Assembly: GCA_025084515.1 (NCBI GenBank) | Contig: JAJAGP010001666.1 | Span: 1 to 64,000, forward strand | Direction: 5' to 3' | Length of the DNA stretch: 64,000 bases | Origin: Ancistrus triradiatus | Lineage: Eukaryota > Chordata > Actinopteri > Siluriformes > Loricariidae | Part shown: positions 1 to 10,085 of the stretch, one piece after another | Layout of the letters: every line of letters begins with the position of its first letter | Numbering within the stretch: the first letter of the stretch is position 1 | The notes under the pieces: model-generated | Told to the model about the DNA's origin: nothing | Databases searched by the model: none | Seen by the model: the letters and a program-made list of their open reading frames with translations, nothing else | Position numbers and translations under genes: made by a program

Positions 1-189
1 CATACATATTTATATAGGACAGACATATATGTCAATATGTGAAATTGTTATAACTGTTCATATATGGTTGCACATATGTACATATATGTTTTTAATTTAT
101 ATGGGCATATATTTCATATATGGCAATCTCATATATGTACATGTATTACATTTGTGTATGGTGGGGGTTCAAGTTAACTTTGGGCTATG
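1..189. other. AT-rich CATATAT-type sequence
   Basis: Dense runs built from CATATAT, ATATATG and ACATATGTAC make many short self-complementary words. No gene is visible. It may be the edge of a decayed repeat or simple AT-rich intron sequence of the MAM gene. Confidence 0.4.
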
Positions 190-249
190 TTTGTTATTTT
201 GGCGTGACTCACCCTGGAGTTTGTTATTTTAGTGTGACTCACCATGGAG
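190..249. repeat. 30-bp tandem duplication
   Basis: Two adjacent 30-bp units (190-219 and 220-249) begin TTTGTTATTTT and end GACTCACC(C/A)TGGAG, with about four differences. This is a small local duplication with no coding role seen. Confidence 0.75.
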
Positions 250-708
250 TTAATGTGTTATTTGAGTGAACTGTGTATGCTTTGCTGGATATTACAATGA
301 ACACTGAAACTCGTCCAGTTTTTCCTCTTGTGTTATGACTTTTGGCTTCCTCTGTGTAACGTTAATGTGTCAGTTTTAGTTAATCAGCTTTAGGGTCGTA
401 ACCCTGTCCCACACCAATACCAAGGTCTAATAATCAAACATACACAGAGAAAATAAAATAAAAGCTTAAAAATTTAGCCATTTATAACAATTTATTGGCT
501 AATTTCCACAAATATATTTAGTGCATTGTCAGTTATTAGAGGAATTGAGCTGGGTTCTGCTGGATTACTGCTGGAAACTAAGCATACCAAGTTCATCTAT
601 CATTTTGCAAAATGTAGTTGCTCAGTACCCCAAAAGCAATATAGCATTAACTTATTAACGATTCTTCATCTGAAAAACTCATAAGAGCAGACTCTAACCT
701 CATGCCAC
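250..708. other. No gene seen; probable intron of MAM gene
   Basis: AT-rich sequence just downstream (minus strand) of the MAM exon. I looked for the next MAM exon, expected to carry a Trp-rich strand and the closing cysteine, and did not find it. The next exon is therefore probably left of the window. Confidence 0.4.
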
Positions 709-915
709 CTTTTTCCCTGTTGACGAAAGCCAGCGAGTTGACGGCAGTAGAATCGGTGAGGTTTATGGACACAGACAGGTTTCCTTTTCTTGGCTCTGGC
801 TGGACGCGAGCAAGGTGGAGCCGACACAAGGGGCCACTGCGATGTATTACAGGACTGACAATGTGGAACGTGCAACTCGCAGGCGTCGAGTCAGGCATGA
901 GTATCAGGAAGTGCC
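709..915 (-). CDS. MAM-domain protein, second visible exon
   Basis: The minus strand has a pyrimidine-rich acceptor (TTTTCTTCTTGAAG) just before 915. Joined to the last base of the exon at 2890 it makes a Gly codon and continues in frame as G-HFLILMPDS, then SPVIHRSGPLCRLHL and GNLSVSI. This is the middle of a MAM domain: a GxFLxL strand, SPVI, a Cys within a hydrophobic strand, and a following beta-strand. Two donors are possible: after 709 (AAAAAG/GTGGCA, phase 1, matching the upstream intron phase) or after 699 (ATGAG/GTTAGA). MAM domains are extracellular adhesion modules of about 160-170 residues, so the C-terminal part must lie in exons outside the window. Spacing of Cys and GNLSVS recalls the MAM domains of ALK/LTK-type receptors, but I cannot assign the family. 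The plus-strand open frame over the same bases is a shadow. Confidence 0.7.
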
Positions 916-1679
916 CTTCAAGAAGAAAAGCAAAGGACTATCAGAAAGAGTTACTCAGATTAACTTGTTCTAGTAATGGTCACGAGTACTTGACTAATGT
1001 AACTGTCAAATCAATTAGTAAAAGCATGTCTAATTTTCTCACACAAAAAGCTAACCCCAAATTCTCTGACTTCGCAGGAGACATTATTATGGCCTGCCTA
1101 TTTAAAGCTCAAAATAAAGATCACATTTCAGTGACATTATTTACCACAACATGAGTAACCACAAGAGATTACAGCTACAGTGAGGCTATTGCTACAAGTT
1201 GGACCAGAATGCATATTCTCCACAGCAGGTCTTTTAATAACATAAAAGAATAGCATGTGATTGCTACCACAGTGCCACATTTTCAGTGTTCATAATTATG
1301 TATCAGCAGGCATAAAGCCACAAAAGAATGGTTAAGGACTTTCTGTAAATGTCTGGGAATCAGTGCACAGTGTGTTTTTGTGAGGTCTCAGAATTTAACA
1401 AACATACCAATGGTTGATTAAAATCTGCGATATTATGACAGATAGCTTTTTCTTTTTTGCTGTTAAATGTTTTGTTGATTTTACAAACAAAAATATACAA
1501 GCAGTGCTTAATCATTTGTATAAGACCAATGTCCAATGTTTAGGTGGAACCTTACCTAGAAAACAGTGAAGCTAATTTCAAATAATCCATGTTTTACACA
1601 TATATACATTAGCGTTTCTTACACTGCATGACCAGAGGATGGAGTTTATACATGGAAAAACTGAGATGTTAAAGTTCCA
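916..1679. other. Intron sequence, no gene seen
   Basis: Between the MAM exons. I see no exon with convincing splice sites and no recognisable repeat. It is ordinary AT-rich intronic DNA. Confidence 0.4.
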
Positions 1680-2704
1680 ATTATGCCACAGTTAGTTCCA
1701 ACCCTGCAATCTGATTGGTTGAGAGACGCTCCAGCTGTGCCATTATTGCATGAAAATGGCACTGTGACTGAAGCTCTATAAGTATTACTCCGCGGCATAC
1801 ACACGTAACCTAGCAACGATGCTCGCCCTAAAAATCAGCCAAGTTATAATGAGTAAATCACTGCCTAAATGAAAGCTACAATTAGTTTCTAAAAAATATT
1901 GGTTTTGAAAACGATTAAAATTTGTAAGATGAAGCTATTAATGACCAACCGAAGCCAAAGGTTTATCACCTTTAGGATTTGGAAGAGCTGGAAAAGCGAA
2001 ATGATGTCTCTACTTTAGATCAAACATCCTGGGCTCTTAATGGATTCATAGCTCGACTGAAGAGCAATGAGACTGAAGATCAGTTTTAGTCCCAGCTATA
2101 AAAATGAACTGAATCAGCTTCATCCCTCACAAAGACGTCATTTGCTGGAGTTAAACTCGGCGTCTTTCATTAAACAAGATCCACGGCTGACCGCAGCTTC
2201 ATTCATCTGACAGGAATGTTATCTGTAAGTCCAGCTCTAACCCAGCGAAGCTGCTGATGCTCTGTTAGTCTGCTGGTACATTTCTGACTGATAAGATTAA
2301 CATTAAGAGCTTCATCATACAAATTTATAATCGCTAATCAAACTGGATCCTAGACTTTGGTTATAACACCGGGATCTCAGTCCGATTTGCTTCAGTCGGT
2401 AGAATAGTGGATCTTAGTAACAGCCTGCCTTATAAACCCGAACCATTTTATTTGCTGAATGTAAATAAACTTTCTTTTTAATAAATGAAAACTTACCAAT
2501 CGATATATTTGTGTATAATGTCTGTATAATAACCAGTTATTGGTAATTCTGTTCCTTGACTTTAATGACTGAAGGGCTTAGCTGCGGGGTAACGATAGAA
2601 TGGAACTATTTTACCTCGCGGAAGGCTGATAAACAAATCGTTTTTTCTGTCCTTATTATCTTAAAATCTAACAATAAATGGCGATAATGGAACTGTGGTA
2701 TAAT
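1680..2704 (+). mobile_element. Unclassified TIR element, copy 1 (intronic)
   Basis: Ends ATTATGCCACAGTT (1680-1693) and AACTGTGGTATAAT (2691-2704) are inverted repeats with one mismatch. A diverged copy in opposite orientation lies at 57703-58641 and matches along nearly the whole length, including ACCAATCGATATAT, GTAACAGCCTGCCTTATAAA and TGACTGAAGGGCTTAG. There is no long open frame. A degenerate stretch around 1960-2080 reads DLEELEKRN in one frame; resemblance to the N-terminus of Crypton-derived proteins is weak and not relied on. It sits inside an intron of the MAM gene. Confidence 0.65.
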
Positions 2705-2729
2705 CGCTATAATACACTCGAGGCCGTGC

Positions 2730-2815
2730 TTTAATGTGAGATATTGGCACGAGTGTGATGCGGTCGTAGATCAGCACACCCGTCCCAATATCTCACGTGT
2801 ATTATTTCTTAAATA
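2730..2815. repeat. Near-perfect palindrome (hairpin)
   Basis: The left arm reads AATGTGAGATATTGG and the right arm CCAATATCTCACGTG. The complementarity continues inward through CACGAGTGTG / CACACCCGTC and CGGTCGTA to a very short centre near 2765. This is a stem of about 35 bp with small mismatches. It lies directly outside the TIR element and may be a separate foldback MITE or the true end of a larger unit. Confidence 0.7.
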
Positions 2816-2889
2816 AATTACTGTAATTGACCCTCCCCAAGGAAGATTAAGAGGCAGTGTGATCTATATAAAACAATTGGTAGGTTTAC

Positions 2890-3094
2890 CTTGAGAATCT
2901 CCCACAGAGTGATCCGTGATAGGCTGTGCACTGCCTTGGCTGACTCTGTGTTGCTGCGGCGTAGTGACAAACCAGTCTCCATGAGTGCTGTAATTGGACA
3001 TCTTCCAGGAACATGGAGATTCAAAATCGCAGAAGGTAATAGCAGGGGGTGGTAATGAAACACCTGCATTGTATAGAAGACATATAAACCACAT
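2890..3094 (-). CDS. MAM-domain protein, first visible exon
   Basis: From ATG at 3094 the frame reads MWFICLLYNAGVS, a short hydrophobic leader, then LPPPAITFCDFESPCSW, the classic start of a MAM domain (CxFES-x-CxW). It goes on to GDWFVTTPQQ and DHSVGDSQ, then a GT donor (CTCAAG/GTAAAC) at 2889. The phase-1 end joins the exon at 915 without a break. An in-frame stop lies about 45 bases upstream of the ATG. Alternatively this is an internal exon, because strong acceptors (ATTTTTTCAG and CTATACAATGCAG) precede it. The leader would then be partly intronic and the true signal peptide would lie upstream. The product should be secreted or a single-pass surface protein. The gene is read right to left; no promoter was identified. 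Confidence 0.65.
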
Positions 3095-4063
3095 ATATAC
3101 TGAAAAAATAAATCTTGACAAAGAGGATCGGCTGAACTAATGCTTAACGAACCTTTTTTTTATAAAAACAGCGCATGGCCCTGACATGTACATCGTATGA
3201 CACTGACCACACATTTCTGTTGTAAAAACCTAAACTGCCACTCTCATTTAGATTTACTGTTTGACTGTGACTATTGAAGTCATGATATGTCTCTACCATT
3301 TCTATTACAGGAGGCAGTAGCACAAAGAGCATAAGGTGGTATGCCAGATGACCTTGGAAAATGTACTTAGTAATTATTTAATAATCAAAGAATTATTCAA
3401 TTATTAAAAATCTAAGATTTTCATGTGCAAATTACATGTTTCAGACTTTAATTTAGTTTGAATAAAATTCATTTATGTTTTGTGTTTAAAAATACCACGT
3501 TGGCTACACAGATTCCCATATTTCATTACATCTACGTTGTGTTAACTGTTTCTCATACTTCGAATTTTCCAAGACATTGTCACTAAGCATTGAATGTCTC
3601 GAATAAATCAACTATTATATCATGGCTGAAGGTTGCAGATGCCAAGAGCAGTAAACCCAAACTTCTAAATCAAACATACTTTTTGAATACATCGAAGATA
3701 AAGTTAATTAATCGCCCGCCCTTGTATCAGCCGATACTATTTTAGACATAGGAGGTTCTGATAAAACACTATGAGATGGAGCGATGCAAGTTTAAGTTTG
3801 GGATTCACCTATAGTGGAACAGAGGAACAACCAAGATCACAATGGTTTGTGTGCTGTGACATTGTCAGCAGCGAGAACATGAAATCAGCACATCTAAGAA
3901 GATGTGAGCACCAAACATACACATTTGAAGGATAAACCTGTATACTCAGCTAAATATACCTACTGTCTGTGTACAAGTGTGTGTGGTGATTGTGTTTCTG
4001 TGAGGAGACTCATAGGTGGTATTTGGAGGTTTTGGTTTGATGATGGGTTTTACTTAGCTTATA
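3095..4063. other. No gene or clear repeat seen
   Basis: Upstream flank of the MAM exon, AT-rich. I looked for a promoter or upstream exon and found nothing supportable. Short open frames here have no recognisable domain. Confidence 0.35.
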
Positions 4064-4257
4064 CAGTGGGACAAAAAAGTATTTAGCCAGCCACTGATTT
4101 TGCAAGTTCTCCTACTTAGAAAGAACTTGTAAATTCTTCCTTAAGATGCTATTCAGTCCTCCACTCGTTACCTGTATTAATGGCACCTGTTTGACCTCGT
4201 TATCTGTATAAAAGACACCTGTTCACAGCCTCAAACAGTCAGACTCCAAACTCAACC

Positions 4258-5027
4258 ATGGCCAAGACCAAAGAGCTGTCGAAGGACTCCAGGAAGAAAA
4301 TTGTAGACCTGCAGCAGGCTGGGAAGAGTGAATCTACAATAGGCAAGCAGGTTGGTGTGAATAAATCACCTGTGGGAGCAATTGTAAGAAAATGGAAGAC
4401 ATACAAGACCATTGATAATATCCCTCGATCTGGGGCTCCACACAAGATCTCATCCCGTGGGGTCAAAATGATCATGAGAATGGTGAGCAAAAATCCCAGA
4501 ACTCCACAGAGGGACCTGATGAATGACCTGCAGAGAGCTGGGACCAAAGTAACAAAGGCTACCATCAGTAGGCACACTGCCGCCGAGAGGGACTCGTCAG
4601 ATCCTGAAGTGCCAGGCGTGTCCCCCCCGCTTAATGGGGGTGGCTGGCAGTTACATTTCCAGGCCTGTCTTGAACGGGGTTGCCAGAGAGCCATATGGAT
4701 CGGTGATATAGGGTGGCGACAGGATTGGGAGTATATCATTTTTTTTTTGTTGGTCAGATGAAACCAAAATAAAACTTTTTGGTAAAAACTCAACTAACTG
4801 GGCGTCGTGTTTGGGAGGAAGAAAGAAATGCTGAGTTTGCCAGCATCCCAAGAACACCCATACCTACTGTGAAGGCATGGGGGTGGAACCTCATGCTTTG
4901 GGCTGTTTATCTGCAAAGGGGACCGGATGGCTGATCCGTTGTTAAGGTAAGAATGAAACGGGGGGGGCCATGTATTGTGAGATTTAAGCCAAACCCTCCT
5001 TCCATCAGTGTGAGAGCATTGAAGATG
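4258..5027 (+). pseudogene. Tc1 transposase, N-terminal part
   Basis: Starts ATGGCCAAGACC (MAKTKELSKDSRKKIV). A helix-turn-helix DNA-binding region follows to about residue 105 (KWKTYKTIDNIPRSGAP, the GRPR-like linker, and RTPQRDLMNDLQ). The frame is lost near 4575. Similarity continues out of frame (GTCAGATGAAACC for the WSDET catalytic block near 4750; GTCGTGTTTGGGAGGAAG) with added bases in homopolymers. Tc1 transposases are about 340 residues with a DDE/D catalytic triad. This copy is broken by frameshifts and by the retrotransposon at 5028, so it is not functional. Confidence 0.88.
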
Positions 5028-5311
5028 TGTCACGTGCCGCCTCCGGCACCGCTCCACCCGCTCGCCACCTTGCCTCGCTCGACCTCACACCCACATACTA
5101 CTAACACATGCACCTGTGCCTCATCCACCCGGAACTTTCCTCCCAAACACCATAAAACCACCACTCACCCTCACACTCACGCTTCTCAACGAGGTTCCCT
5201 ACCCTTGGTCTCCATACCCGATCTCCGACCGTTTGTTTTCAAAGTCTGAATAAACCTGCCTTACCGTCACTTGGCTTTGGCGTTTGCCTCCTCATTCCGT
5301 GGTCCGTCACA
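5028..5311 (+). repeat. gypsy-1 5' LTR
   Basis: 284 bp, TG...CA bounded. It contains a TATA-like ATAAAA (5152-5157), polyadenylation signal AATAAA (5249-5254) and end CCGTGGTCCGTCACA. It differs from the 3' LTR by substitutions, concentrated in the first half, and by numerous small indels; the last 60 bp are almost identical. Confidence 0.93.
5152..5189 (+). promoter_or_regulatory. gypsy-1 LTR promoter and predicted RNA 5' end
   Basis: ATAAAA at 5152 lies 31 bases before TTCTCAA (5183-5189). TTCTCAA is therefore near the expected transcription start and is complementary to the site just after the LTR. The start site is inferred from spacing only. Confidence 0.5.
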
Positions 5312-5313
5312 GA

Positions 5314-5320
5314 TTGAGAA
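5314..5320 (+). other. gypsy-1 putative self-primer binding site
   Basis: TTGAGAA begins two bases after the LTR end and is the reverse complement of TTCTCAA in the LTR. There is no TGG-type tRNA primer site. This fits the self-priming known for Tf1/sushi-group elements. Confidence 0.55.
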
Positions 5321-5330
5321 AAGGCCTAAC

Positions 5331-6300
5331 ATGGAGGCAGCGGCACCGGCCCTACATCCTCGGACGCTTCCACAGCGGAACAGATCGCCAACCTCCGCGC
5401 TCAGATCCAGGAAGTGGTTCAGGTGGTCCTCACAGCGTGTGTCTCAGCTAAACTCCTTCCCCTGCTGTGCACGCCTCGTAGACGGTTCCTCTTCCTCCCA
5501 GCCCTCCTCGCCAGCCTTCAGCGGCATACCGAATCGCTCTTCCGGACAAGTATGACGGCAATCCGGAAACGCTGCGAGGGCTTTATCCTACAGTGCCAGC
5601 TTGTTACTTTCTCCAGCACGCCGCCGGAGTCCGATGCGGCTCGCATCGCCCTCATCATCTCCCTCCTCACGGGGCGAGGCCCTCGATTGGGCTACTGCCA
5701 TCTGGGCACAAGGGGCGGAAAGAGGCCACCATCTACCAGCAGCTTCCTCACCGCCTTCCGTGCCGTCTTTCAGCACCCCAGGGGAGGGGCGTTCCTCTGG
5801 GGAGATGTTTGTTCTCGTCTACGGCAGGGTCGCCGCTCTGCCCGCCGACTACGCCCTGCAATCCGCACCCTGGCGGCCCAGAGCGGTTGGAACACACCTG
5901 CTTCTCGTCTCCGCTTTCCCGTCAGGGCTTACGATCAGACCTCCGCGGGAATTGGCTGAAAGAGACCTGGACCCTGTCACGGATGAGCTCATCACACTCG
6001 CCATCCCGTTGGACAGCTCCTTGTTCCGCGCTCTACCTCCTCGTCCTCCGCTTCTCTCGAAACCCGCCTCTCCTCCACCTCGACGTTTCCACGCCTCCAC
6101 CAGGAACCCATGGAGGTCGATCGCACCCACCTCTCTGCCGAGGAACGTCCGACCGACGCCGCTTCGAACAAGGACTGTGCTGCTACTCTCTACTGCGGCT
6201 CGGACCGCCACCTGCGCTCCCTCCACCTGCGACCTCGCTCCATCCTCCGGGGCCTACCATCTCGCGTGCCAGAACCCATCACTCACGCCCCCGGGTGAGT
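5331..6300 (+). pseudogene. gypsy-1 gag (frameshifted)
   Basis: ATG at 5331 (MEAAAPA) matches the start of the gypsy-2 gag. Across frames the capsid block CEGFILQCQL, then PPESDAARIALIISLLTGR (about 5620-5690) and SSFLTAFRAVFQHPR are visible. The C-terminal zinc knuckle region reads FEQGLCCYS, then YCGSDRHLR in another frame (about 6165-6215), so the CCHC array is broken. Gag would form the particle and bind RNA. At least three frameshifts are needed to read it, so it is annotated as broken. Confidence 0.8.
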
Positions 6301-7482
6301 CAATCCCCGCTTGTGTCTTCTTTCCTTCTTCCTGTGGTTTTGCGGTTTGCTCATGGTGATGTCCCTCTTACAGCCTTGATCGACTCCGGCGCGCAAGGGA
6401 ACTTCATCACGCAACTCGTCATCTCCCGGTGGAAGATTCCCTGCACTCCACTGCCCCATAAGCGCCGCATCACTTCGGCCGACGGTCGCCCGCTTGGCTC
6501 GGGCTTCGTTACCCAGTTCACTACCCCTCTCTGTCTGCTCACCGGGGCGGTTCATCAGGAATCCGTCACCTTCTACCCGCTTGGGTTTCTGACACATCCT
6601 GTCATCCTGGGACTCCCCTGGCTCCGCGAACACGACCCGCTCATCTCCTGGTCAGCTCTCGAGCTGGTCCGCTGGTCACCTCGCTGCCAAGAACGCTGCA
6701 TCCTTCGGCCCACCATGGCGGTGCACTCACTCCCGCTCAGCCAGCCGGAATCACTGCCGCCCAACGTCCCTGTGCAGTACGCGGACTTGGCCGCGGTCTT
6801 CGGAACGACCTCGCCTCCTTCTCTTCCGCCTCATCGTCCCGGCGACTGCGCCATCCATCTCCTGCCTGACGCCCCCTTGCCTAAAGCCCGCCTGTATCCG
6901 TTATCTGCCGCCAAGGAGGACTCCATGTCGGACTACATCTCGGAGTACCTGAACCTTGGCTTCATCCGCCCGTCCACGTCACCGGTCTCGGCGGGCTTCT
7001 TCTTTGTGCCTAAACGCGACGGCGGCCTTAGGCCATGCATTGACTATCGTAACCTAAACCAGATCACGCGCAGCTACGCCTATCCGCTCCCACTGGTACC
7101 CTCAGCCCTGGAACGCCTCCGCTCAGCACAATGGTATACCAAACTCGACCTGCAGAATGTCTACAACCTGGTGCGCGTGAGGGAGGGTGATGAGTGGAAA
7201 ACGGTCTTCAGCACAAGCACTGGACACTATGAATACCTGGTCATGCCCTTCGGCCTGGCCAACGCTCCATCGGTTTTCCAGGCCTTTATCAACAACGTGC
7301 TTCGGGACTTGCTGGGCAGGTTCGTCTTGGTCTATCTTGATGACATTCTCGTCTTCTCTCCGGACTTCGACACCCACGTCGATCAGGTACGCCAGGTGCT
7401 CGAACTCCTCCATCGTCACCACTTACGCGTCAAGGCATCCAAGTGCGAGTTCCACACACAGTCCGTCCACTACTTGGGGTAA
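6301..7482 (+). pseudogene. gypsy-1 pol: protease and reverse transcriptase
   Basis: One open frame (begun out of frame within gag at 5593) holds an aspartic protease with active-site DSGA (6382-6393) and ILGLPWL near its end. Reverse transcriptase follows: KRDGGLRPCIDYRNLN, YTKLDLQNVYN with the first catalytic Asp, YLVMPFGLANAPSVFQ, and the active site YLDD at 7333-7344. The frame ends with a stop at 7482 right after HYLG, where the family normally reads on into the connection domain and RNase H. All catalytic residues in this block are intact. The stop and upstream gag shifts make the polyprotein incomplete unless they are assembly errors. Confidence 0.88.
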
Positions 7483-9310
7483 CGTGATCTCACCCTCAGG
7501 GTCGCCATGGTAACTCCAACAAGCTGTCCGCCGTCCGGGAATGGCCAAGACCGGACTCTATCAAGCAACTGCAAACGATTCCTGGGCTTCGCAAATTTGT
7601 TTTACCATACCACCGGCGTTTCATCAGAGACTACAGCCGCAGGGTGGCGCCCCTCACCACGCTACTCTTCAGGGTAAGCCTCGTTCTCATTCTCCGGCTG
7701 GAGCCCCGACGCGCAACAGTCTTCGAGGCACTCAAGGCGGCCTTCATCACCAGTGCTCCCGTCTTGGCTCATCCAAACCCGGACCTCTCCTTCTTTCTGG
7801 AAGTGGACGCTTCCTCCTCGACCGGTGTGGGCGCCGTGCTCTCCCAACGCCTTGGGCGATCCGCCCAAACTGCACCCCCCGTCGCCTTCTTCTAACTCGC
7901 ACCAAACTGACCCCCTGCTGAACGCAACTACGATGTGGGGGATCGGGAGCTGCTTGCCATCAAGTTGGGCTCTGGCTGAGTGGCGGCATTTGGCTGGAGG
8001 GATCCAAAACATCCCGTTCACGGTTCTCACGGACCATAAAAACCTGGAGTACCTGCCCTCTGCCAAACGGCTGAACCCTCGCCAGGCGCGTTGGGTCCCT
8101 CTTCTTCTCCTCTCTCCCGCTTCCGCTTTGCCATCCACCTATCGTCCGGGGCTCCAAGAACACCAAAAGCTGATGCTCTCCCTCGGACGGACTCACGATC
8201 TCGATCCAGTCCCCGGCGATCCACCGGGAGCCTATTCTTCTTCCATCCACGTGCGCCATCGGAGCCATCCAGTGTGAGTTCGAGCATGAACTGAGGAGGA
8301 ACGGCTCTCGCAAATGCGCGCTCCCCCGTCTGCCGGCCCCGCCGCAGAAAAAAGTACGTGCCACGGGATCTGCCGCGATCGCCTCCTCACCTGGGCACAC
8401 ACCTCTCTCTGTTCTGGCCACCCGGGAGAGACGCGCACGCACCAACTACTCGCCGCGCGCTTCTGGTGGGAAACATGCGCTGGGACGTCCACCGCTTCGT
8501 CTCTTCCTGCAGCGTTTGCGCACAAGCCAAGACACCCGGACTTTACCAGACCGGTCTGCTCCATCCACTCCCGTGTGCCTTGCGCAGAGACCCTGGTCTC
8601 ATGTCGCCCTGGACTTTCGTCACGGATCTCCCCGCATCCAACGGATTTAACCTTTACCGCCGTCCCTGTCGATCATTGACCGGTTCTCCCACCGTGCCGT
8701 CCGCTTTGTCCCTCTTCCCAAGATTGCCTCGGCCCTTCAGACCGCCGAACACCTCTTCGAACACGTCTTCCGTCTCTTCGGCATCCCGGGAGGACGTCCT
8801 CACCCGACAGAGGCCCACAGTTCACATCCGCGGTCTGGCGCGCCTTCTTCCAGAAGCTGGGGTCCACTGTCAGCCTCTCCTCAGGATACCACCCACAGAC
8901 CAACGGTCAGTGCGAGCGTTCCCACCAGGAGTTAAAGAAGTTCCTACCGCGTACCTGCCTTTCACAACCCTCATGACTGGTCTCGATTCCTCCCATGGGC
9001 TGAGATCGCACAGAACTCCCTCGGCACTCCTCCACGGGCCTCACACACCCTTCCAGTGCGTCCTGGGGCATCAGCCTCCTTCGTGCCCCTGGGATTCCAC
9101 GCCATCTCGGACGCCTGAACCGGCAGTGGACGACCTGGTTTCGCCGCAGCGAGGGACGTCTGGTGGCCAGGTGCCCCTTCGCATCGGACAAGGCCCATCC
9201 GCCGATACAAGAGGCACGACGGACCGTCGCCGCCGTGCCGCACCCGCCTTCCGGCCCGTGGGATCGCGTCTGGGCTCTCCTCGCAGGGACTTTCCGCACC
9301 CGTCCAGGAA
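7483..9310 (+). pseudogene. gypsy-1 RNase H and integrase (frameshifted)
   Basis: RNase H begins near 7790 (FFLEVDASSSTGVGAVLSQR) and continues in other frames: GDRELLAI, then LTDHKNLEYL near 8025. The integrase zinc-binding block lies at about 8420-8540 (SGHPGETRTHQLL, CSVCAQAK). Core sequences follow near 8590-9070 (FVTDLPASNGF, then YHPQTNGQCER in another frame, and FQCVLG). Similarity is continuous on the plus strand but switches frame repeatedly. Most switches sit at homopolymers or short repeats. Confidence 0.8.
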
Positions 9311-9499
9311 GTAGCTCCTTTTTTTTCTCCCCGCTTTTCGGAGCCCTTACCTTATCACTGACAAAATCACTGATGTCACCTTTAACTGCAACTGCCCTTC
9401 TTACCTCCGCGTCTCTCCAGTCTTCCACGTCTCCCTCCTGAAACCCTGGGTGCCCGTGTCCGCTGGCGAGAAAAAAAGTCCTCCCCTTCTGACCAACCT

Positions 9500-9700
9500 C
9501 ACGCCTACGGCCCTCCAAGTCCTCTCGTTTAACACGGTCCGCCGCCTCCTGGATTCTCGCCGCCGGGGCCTCCTCCCTTCAAGTACCCTGGTCGAATGGG
9601 GAGGGCTACGGGCCGGTGAAACAGCTGGGTGGATGCCTCGGACGTCTTGGACCCCCTCCTCATCCGGGACTTTCACACCTCTCATCCCCGATCGACCGGC
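9500..9700 (+). pseudogene. gypsy-1 chromodomain
   Basis: FNTVRRLLDSRRRG, then TLVEWGG in a shifted frame and a Trp/Gly segment near 9620 match a chromodomain (VRRLLD-x-LVEWEGYG). Chromodomains at the integrase C-terminus steer chromoviruses to particular chromatin. Here it is frameshifted. Confidence 0.7.
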
Positions 9701-9780
9701 GCCCAGGCCGCGGGGCCGCCCGCGGAGAGCCTCGTCGCTCCCCGCCTCTCGTCGCGCTCCCCTCGCCGTATCGAGTAGTC

Positions 9781-9797
9781 CCTTCGAGGGGGGGCAC
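9781..9797 (+). promoter_or_regulatory. gypsy-1 polypurine tract
   Basis: CCTTCGAGGGGGGGCAC directly precedes the 3' LTR. The 14-base core CCTTCGAGGGGGGG is identical in gypsy-2. It primes plus-strand DNA synthesis in LTR retrotransposons. Confidence 0.8.
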
Positions 9798-10085
9798 TGT
9801 CACGCCCCGCCTCCGGGCAGGGGCCGCTCCACCCTCTCGCACCTTGCCTCGCTCGACCTCACCCACATACTAATCACATGCACCTGTGTGCCGTCATCCC
9901 AGACTTCCTCCCAAACACATAAAACCACCACTCACCCTCACACGGGCACGCTTCTCAACGAGGTTCCCTGGGGGGGGCCCTTGTCTCCATACCCGATATC
10001 CTACCGTTTGTTGTCAAAGTCTGAATAAACCTGCCTTACCGTCACTTGGCTTTGCGTTTGCCTCCTCATTCCGTGGTCCGTCACA
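9798..10085 (+). repeat. gypsy-1 3' LTR
   Basis: 288 bp, same ends as the 5' LTR. It carries CATAAAACC, CGCTTCTCAACGAGG and AATAAA (10024-10029). It is followed by target duplication AGATG. Confidence 0.93.

Larger units (their letters stand above)
5028..10085 (+). mobile_element. Ty3/gypsy chromovirus-like retrotransposon (gypsy-1)
   Basis: Bounded by LTRs (5028-5311 and 9798-10085) starting TGTCACG and ending GTCACA, with 5-bp target duplications AGATG at 5023-5027 and 10086-10090. The internal order is gag, protease, reverse transcriptase, RNase H, integrase, chromodomain, then a polypurine tract: the Ty3/gypsy order with a C-terminal chromodomain. Motif order is complete but frames are interrupted many times. 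Its GC content and codon use are far higher than the surrounding AT-rich DNA. Gag and integrase resemble gypsy-2 at 50115-54529. Confidence 0.93.

Noticed and set aside
702..1154. 150-codon plus-strand open frame
   Set aside because: It is antisense to the MAM exon at 709-915, and its composition follows from that exon. No domain.
4239..4793. 184-codon minus-strand open frame
   Set aside because: Antisense shadow of the Tc1 transposase.
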